9,201 nt of DNA from Thiobacillaceae bacterium. Its GTDB lineage: Bacteria > Pseudomonadota > Gammaproteobacteria > Burkholderiales > Thiobacillaceae. Under the pieces are notes generated by a model. The model made no database searches and was not told where the DNA came from. It worked only from the letters and a program-made list of their open reading frames with translations. This document shows, in pieces, positions 5,278 to 9,201 of this stretch (within the stretch, counting starts at the first letter, position 1; every line of letters starts with the position of its first letter). A program made the translations under genes and the position numbers. The DNA lies in assembly GCA_024643305.1 (NCBI GenBank), contig JAHENE010000065.1:1-9201 (forward strand), given 5' to 3'.

Positions 5278-7575
5278 ATGAAAATGCATGACAGAAAAAT
5301 GCGGGTTAGCGTGTTGGCCCTTGCTGTGGAAGGTGCGCTGCTTGCGATGTGCGCTGCGACCGCCCAAGCCGAGGATGATGAAGTTGCTGCATTGATCATG
5401 CCGACCAATTACATTGAACTGGGCGCATCGTATACCTCCGACAGTTCTGCAAAGTTCGGCGAATACACGGGTTTGAACGACTCTGGTCTTGATCTGATTG
5501 GCAATTTCAATGTCAGCGGCGGAGACGCTTATGGCGATGGCAATGGCACCACCCGTTGGACAGTCAAGGGAACTGACCTCGGCCTGACCTCACGCTCGCT
5601 GGATGCGTCGATGAGCAACCAGGGCAAGTGGAACCTCGAAATTGGCTACGACGAATTACGCCATAACCTCACGGATGGCTATCAAACCCCTTATCTGGGG
5701 AAGATGGGGGGCAATAACTTTGTCCTGCCTGCCACTTTTGGTGTGGTTGGGGGCGATACGAATTCGCTTAGCCTTGACCAACAAGAGGCCTTCCACACAG
5801 TGGAAGTCGGCACTTCCAGAAAGAATATGTCTTTCAGAGCTGGCTACATCTTCAATCCCCAATGGGATGTCAAGCTCGACTTTAACCATCTGGATCAGTC
5901 AGGCGCGAAATTGATGGCGTTCGGCACTGACCCAATATCTGGCGGCGACGATGAGAAGGTCCTGGTCCTGCCCAACCCAACCAATTATCAGACCGACACG
6001 GTCAATCTGGCTCTGAACTGGAAGGGTGACAAAGGTCATGTGACGGGCGCTTATTTTGGCTCCTTCTTTCGTGACGGCTATCGAAGCGTGATGTTTCAAA
6101 ACTTCATGATTAATAACGGGGGGCAGGAGATGACCACCCCCCCAAGCAATGATTTACATCAGCTGAACCTGACCGGCGGCTATGCCTTCTCGCCACAAAC
6201 AAAATTGGCCGGTGGCCTCTCTTATGGACGCAACACCCAGAATGACGCCTTTGTAGATTCGGCGCTTATGAATGGGGGATTGGGCAATCTGCCGAGGTCC
6301 TCGCTAGACGGATTGGTTGTAACCACCCACGCAGACCTCAAACTCACCAATCAGACCACCAAGGACCTGACACTTGCTGCAGGGATCACATACAACGAGC
6401 GGAACAACAAAACCGACTCCGTTCTTTATGACTTCTTTTCGATTAGCGGTTCCAACCGGGGCGTGTATTCGAATACCCCGCTCAGCAATCGAAAAACACT
6501 AGTGGAACTGTCTGGCGATTACCGTCTGGACAAAAACCAGCATATCCGTTTGGACTACAACCATGAGGACGTCAAACGCTGGTGCGACAAATATGCAGGC
6601 AATGCTTCCACCGGAATTACGAACGCCAACCCTCCCCTCGGTGGTCCCTACACCATCTACGGGGCAAACGGAAACTGCGTAGTGGCGACCGGCAGCAAGG
6701 ATGACAAACTCGGCATCACCTACAAGCTCAAGGCGAGTGATGATGTGAACCTGAACGCGGGCTATTCCTACAGCGATCGCAGGACAGATTCAGATCCAAA
6801 CGCGATTGTTGCCATGATCAGCAGGGACGGTGGCTCAATAGCCGGGATAAATGGAGGCGACTATATCGGCTTCTATCCCTATTTCGATGCCACCAGAAGG
6901 CAGCAGTTGGTAAAAGCAGGTGTCAACTGGCAGGCAAACGACAAGCTGTCGCTGAGTTTTGGGGGGCGTTACACCAATGACGATTACTATGACTCGACTT
7001 ACGGTGTGCAGAAAGGCAATTCGTGGAGCTTGAATCTTGATGTCACTTACAGCCTTAACGAAAATGGATCGGTATCTGCCTATACGACCAAGCAGCACCG
7101 TGAGCGGGAAATGACGAACGTCCAATCGTCCACCACAACACCCTGGAATACCTGGACAAACACGCTCAAAGACAACGATTTCACTGTTGGGCTCGGTGCC
7201 AAGCAGGGGGGGTTGATGGGCGGAAAGCTGGAACTCTCCGGCGATTTGACCTATTCGCTGGGCGAAACCGACTATGGCACTGTGCTTCACTACTCAACAG
7301 CTACACCGTGTACTGATCCCACCCAACTGACCTGCGGCGATCTTCCGACCATTTATAACCGAATGATTGAACTCAAGATCAGCGGTAGCTATCAGGTTGA
7401 TAAGAGCGCCAAAGTGATATTGGGCCTCATCCATAAACAGTTGAGGAGCAATGACTATTTCTACAACGGTTATCAGTATGGTTACACGCCGTCTTCGGTG
7501 TTGCACACCAACCAGCAGTCGGGCAGCTACTCGATTAATGCAGTCGCGGCAAGCTACCAATATTGGTTTAGATAA
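5278..7575 (+). CDS. mtoB: MtoB, outer-membrane beta-barrel porin of the MtrB/PioB family
   Basis: MtoB forms the outer-membrane barrel that sheathes MtoA and lets electrons cross the membrane. The precursor has 765 residues, somewhat longer than Shewanella MtrB (about 700). A signal peptide ends at AQA (residue 31). The rest has the alternating polar/aromatic pattern of a large barrel, with many strand-like segments and Asn/Asp/Gly-rich loops, ending in the aromatic SYQYWFR. The mature N-terminus has no CXXC motif, unlike Shewanella MtrB; its four mature cysteines are Cys436, Cys467, Cys678 and Cys686, two pairs that could form loop disulfides. Five G or C runs of 6 to 7 bases lie in the gene. 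The start has ribosome site GGGAG 7 nt upstream. Family assignment rests on sequence pattern plus position behind mtoA. Confidence 0.92.
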   Translation: MKMHDRKMRVSVLALAVEGALLAMCAATAQAEDDEVAALIMPTNYIELGASYTSDSSAKFGEYTGLNDSGLDLIGNFNVSGGDAYGDGNGTTRWTVKGTDLGLTSRSLDASMSNQGKWNLEIGYDELRHNLTDGYQTPYLGKMGGNNFVLPATFGVVGGDTNSLSLDQQEAFHTVEVGTSRKNMSFRAGYIFNPQWDVKLDFNHLDQSGAKLMAFGTDPISGGDDEKVLVLPNPTNYQTDTVNLALNWKGDKGHVTGAYFGSFFRDGYRSVMFQNFMINNGGQEMTTPPSNDLHQLNLTGGYAFSPQTKLAGGLSYGRNTQNDAFVDSALMNGGLGNLPRSSLDGLVVTTHADLKLTNQTTKDLTLAAGITYNERNNKTDSVLYDFFSISGSNRGVYSNTPLSNRKTLVELSGDYRLDKNQHIRLDYNHEDVKRWCDKYAGNASTGITNANPPLGGPYTIYGANGNCVVATGSKDDKLGITYKLKASDDVNLNAGYSYSDRRTDSDPNAIVAMISRDGGSIAGINGGDYIGFYPYFDATRRQQLVKAGVNWQANDKLSLSFGGRYTNDDYYDSTYGVQKGNSWSLNLDVTYSLNENGSVSAYTTKQHREREMTNVQSSTTTPWNTWTNTLKDNDFTVGLGAKQGGLMGGKLELSGDLTYSLGETDYGTVLHYSTATPCTDPTQLTCGDLPTIYNRMIELKISGSYQVDKSAKVILGLIHKQLRSNDYFYNGYQYGYTPSSVLHTNQQSGSYSINAVAASYQYWFR

Positions 7576-7599
7576 GATCACCTGCGGCAGGCGACAGAC

Positions 7600-7634
7600 A
7601 ACGGGACACCATATTTTATGGGTTTCGCCCCGTT
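7600..7634 (+). other. Weak nested hairpin in the mtoB-cymA gap
   Basis: AACGGG (7600-7605) pairs with CCCGTT (7629-7634), and inside them CCAT (7609-7612) pairs with ATGG (7618-7621) around an ATTTT loop; TTCTC follows. The gap between mtoB and cymA is 119 nt, the longest within the cluster, so a partial terminator or processing site would be plausible here. The stems are short and interrupted, so this is tentative. Confidence 0.25.
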
Positions 7635-7694
7635 TCTCAGCCCGGCCAACAGGCATAGCAATCATTAACAACCATCGTCGATACGGAGCGTTTC

Positions 7695-8300
7695 ATGGAT
7701 AACAATAAACCTGGTTTCATCAAACGCGTGTGGAGTGTGCTGAAAAAACCCAGCACCAAATATTCCCTGTTGGCGCTGCTTGTGGTTGGATTCTTCTCCG
7801 GCATCATCTTTTGGGGCGGCTTTAATACCGCCATGGAAGCCACGAATAGTTTGGCCTTCTGTACTTCCTGTCATGAGATGCGAGACACCGTATACCAGGA
7901 ATACAAGGAGACCATTCATTATTCCAATCGCACTGGCGTGCGCGCCATCTGTTCAGATTGCCACGTGCCCAAGGACTGGATTCATAAAGTGGCGCGCAAG
8001 GCTCAGGCAACGTTCAAGGAACTCCCCCACAAGATCCTGGGATCGATTAACACCCCTGAAAAATTCGAAGCCAAACGCATGGAACTGGCGACGAATGAGT
8101 GGAACCACATGAAGGCCACTGATTCACGCGAATGCCGCAACTGCCATAGTTTCGAAGGCATGAATGCGAAAAAGCAGAGGCCCAGTGCGCAGAAAAAACA
8201 CGCCGAAGCGCAGAAGGAAGGCAAAACCTGCATTGATTGCCACAAGGGCATCGCGCACTTGCTACCCAAAGAGTACGTCGACCCCGACGAAGAAGAGTAA
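7695..8300 (+). CDS. cymA: CymA-like tetraheme quinol dehydrogenase (NapC/NirT family)
   Basis: This inner-membrane-anchored tetraheme cytochrome exchanges electrons between the quinone pool and periplasmic carriers. In iron oxidisers it is thought to run in the direction of quinone reduction, receiving electrons from MtoA/MtoD (also called ImoA). The 201-residue protein has a basic cytoplasmic N-terminus, a single uncleaved membrane helix at about residues 23-42, and four heme motifs: CTSCH (56-60), CSDCH (86-90), CRNCH (147-151) and CIDCH (179-183). CTSCHEMRDTVYQEY and CSDCHVPKDWIHK are typical NapC/NirT segments. The tail is acidic (DPDEEE). Length is near Shewanella CymA (187). The ribosome site is GGAG in acGGAGcg, with ATG at 7695. 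A strong hairpin follows, so it is probably the last gene of the unit. Confidence 0.93.
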   Translation: MDNNKPGFIKRVWSVLKKPSTKYSLLALLVVGFFSGIIFWGGFNTAMEATNSLAFCTSCHEMRDTVYQEYKETIHYSNRTGVRAICSDCHVPKDWIHKVARKAQATFKELPHKILGSINTPEKFEAKRMELATNEWNHMKATDSRECRNCHSFEGMNAKKQRPSAQKKHAEAQKEGKTCIDCHKGIAHLLPKEYVDPDEEE

Positions 8301-8307
8301 TTTATCT

Positions 8308-8341
8308 GGCTGCCCCACGCTGATACCTGCGCGGGGCAGCC
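8308..8341 (+). terminator. Terminator hairpin after cymA
   Basis: GGCTGCCCC (8308-8316) pairs perfectly with GGGGCAGCC (8333-8341); a further 3 bp (CGC/GCG) form after one mismatch, leaving an 8-nt loop TGATACCT. It begins 8 nt after the cymA stop. The stem is strong and GC-rich, but only a loose T-rich stretch follows (GAAGTTCTTATGATTT), so termination may need help or the hairpin may protect the mRNA 3' end. Confidence 0.6.
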
Positions 8342-8444
8342 CTGAAGTTCTTATGATTTCAATTGTGTTCTTGTGGCTTATACACGCCTGACACGAATTT
8401 CGAATTCTGCCATGGCACACCAAACCAAGTAACGGCAAGAATCA

Positions 8445-8857
8445 ATGCCACTGACCACCCATCTCGATATGGTCAGCACTGTAGCGTTGATTTTTTCGGG
8501 GCCAATTACAAAGCTGGTGATCCACGCCAAGGGGGAGAAATATGCGCCCTGGCTCGGCTCGTACCATTGATGACCAAGCTTCGACCGGGTTGATGCGTTT
8601 TGCGGACCAGTTCGAAATTGAGCAGTCTATTTTTGTTTCGTCCGGATTCGTAGAGATCCAGCCGAGCGATCACTATATTGGCCGAAACCGTGATGCGCTC
8701 GGAGGATCTTGACAGGTCTGAGGCCCAAGCTTCAATGGAACGCGCTCAAGAGGCCATGACACACTCTGCTACTCCTGCGGACTGCGACAAGTTAATGCCC
8801 GAACTAAAAATGGAAATAGCACTTTTGCGTGCGATTAATATGATTCGCAGAAAGTGA
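8445..8857 (+). pseudogene. atpC: Decayed ATP synthase epsilon subunit gene (atpC-like)
   Basis: Pieces of one AtpC-like protein follow each other in order but in changing frames. MPLTTHLDMVSTVALIFSGP and what follows start at 8445. The next piece, GGEICALARLVPLMTKLRPG, ends at a TGA at 8591. The third, LMRFADQFEIEQSIFVSSGF with VEIQPS after it, lies at about 8590-8668. The last, ITILAETVMRSEDLDRSEAQ, begins near 8670 and continues to a stop at 8855-8857. Joined, they give about 135 residues in the order of an epsilon subunit: N-terminal beta domain, the VSxGFxEIQP and TxLAxT blocks, then the C-terminal helical pair. Three single-base shifts are needed: a missing base in the GGGGG run near 8533, a missing base near 8590, and an extra base near 8669. 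No other atp gene is visible. Either a true pseudogene or, less likely, clustered sequencing errors; flanking genes are intact. Confidence 0.8.
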
Positions 8858-8878
8858 ATCCACCGACCGAGAAATAGA

Positions 8879-8905
8879 CCGCGTGGGTGATACACATCAA
8901 CGCGG
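8879..8905. terminator. Possible bidirectional terminator between the atpC remnant and ppsA
   Basis: CCGCGT (8879-8884) pairs with ACGCGG (8900-8905); inside, TGAT and ATCA can extend the stem. CTTTCGTTT follows on the plus strand and TCTATTTCT on the minus strand. It lies between the convergent 3' ends of the atpC remnant (22 nt away) and ppsA (21 nt away), where a shared terminator is expected. The T runs are short. Confidence 0.5.
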
Positions 8906-8925
8906 CTTTCGTTTGACTACCTTGA

Positions 8926-9201
8926 TTACTGCCGTTTATTTTTAGCTAACCGCTTCCACGTCGCCACCACCGTGTCCGGGTTGAGCGACAAGGTTTCTAT
9001 CCCCTGCTCCAGCAGCCACTCTGCAAAATCGGGGTGATCTGACGGTCCCTGGCCGCAAATGCCAATGTACTTGCCACGGCGTTTGCAGATGGCAATGACT
9101 TCGCTCAGGAGTTTCTTCACTGCGGGATTGCGCTCGTCAAAACTGCCTGCCACCAAAGCCGAATCACGGTCTACCCCCAAGGTCAGTTGAGTCAGGTCAT
9201 T
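8926..9201 (-). CDS. ppsA: Phosphoenolpyruvate synthase, C-terminal end (cut by window edge)
   Basis: PpsA converts pyruvate, ATP and water to phosphoenolpyruvate, AMP and phosphate, the entry step of gluconeogenesis from pyruvate. The last 91 residues are present. They include NDLTQLTLGVDRDSALV, which matches the PEP-utilising TIM-barrel domain, and GICGQGPSDHPDFAEWLLEQ, which carries the catalytic cysteine found near the C-terminus of this family. The final part, GIETLSLNPDTVVATWKRLA, is also typical of PpsA. The frame continues past the right edge without a start. It converges on the mto cluster and the atpC remnant and appears unrelated to them. In a CO2-fixing iron oxidiser it would serve central carbon flow. 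Confidence 0.95.
   Translation of the reverse strand, partial: NDLTQLTLGVDRDSALVAGSFDERNPAVKKLLSEVIAICKRRGKYIGICGQGPSDHPDFAEWLLEQGIETLSLNPDTVVATWKRLAKNKRQ

Noticed and set aside
8363..8593. 76-codon plus-strand open frame as an independent gene
   Set aside because: Its last third is the second fragment of the atpC remnant and its first part is out of frame with it, so it is a product of the frameshift.
1..9201. CRISPR arrays, tRNA genes, insertion sequences
   Set aside because: No regularly spaced repeats, cloverleaf-like sequence, transposase frame or terminal inverted repeats were seen on reading the window.

Overview
The window looks like chromosomal DNA of a neutrophilic iron-oxidising betaproteobacterium of the Gallionellaceae (Sideroxydans-like). 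This is inferred from gene content and order, because no 16S rRNA or other taxonomic marker is present. The key evidence is a plus-strand cluster with the order monoheme cytochrome c, periplasmic decaheme cytochrome, outer-membrane porin, NapC/NirT-type tetraheme quinol dehydrogenase. This matches the mtoD-mtoA-mtoB-cymA cluster known from Sideroxydans lithotrophicus ES-1.

Layout: positions 1-3486 (minus strand) carry a cytochrome c maturation operon, ccmA-B-C-D-E-F, with ccmF running off the left edge. ccmD (57 aa) overlaps ccmC by 4 bp. The ccmD-ccmE and ccmE-ccmF gaps contain short repeats and hairpins, including one that looks like a terminator inside the operon. Positions 3487-3844 are an AT-rich divergent intergenic region with inverted repeats and a weak promoter candidate. 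Positions 3845-8300 (plus strand) hold mtoD, mtoA, mtoB and cymA, closed by a strong hairpin at 8308-8341. Positions 8445-8857 hold a decayed atpC (ATP synthase epsilon subunit) whose recognisable protein is spread over three reading frames. The right edge (8926-9201, minus strand) is the C-terminus of phosphoenolpyruvate synthase, ppsA.

How the genes work together: MtoA inside the MtoB barrel would carry electrons from extracellular Fe(II) across the outer membrane, MtoD could shuttle them in the periplasm, and CymA would exchange them with the quinone pool at the inner membrane. The three cytochromes carry 15 CXXCH heme sites (1 + 10 + 4), and the divergent Ccm operon supplies the machinery that attaches heme to such sites. 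No outer-surface multiheme cytochrome of the MtrC/OmcA type lies in the window.

The main conduit is a known type. The less expected features are the repeats and hairpins in the ccm operon, the inverted repeats in the divergent promoter region, the run of long G/C homopolymers in mtoB together with its lack of the MtrB CXXC motif, and the atpC remnant.
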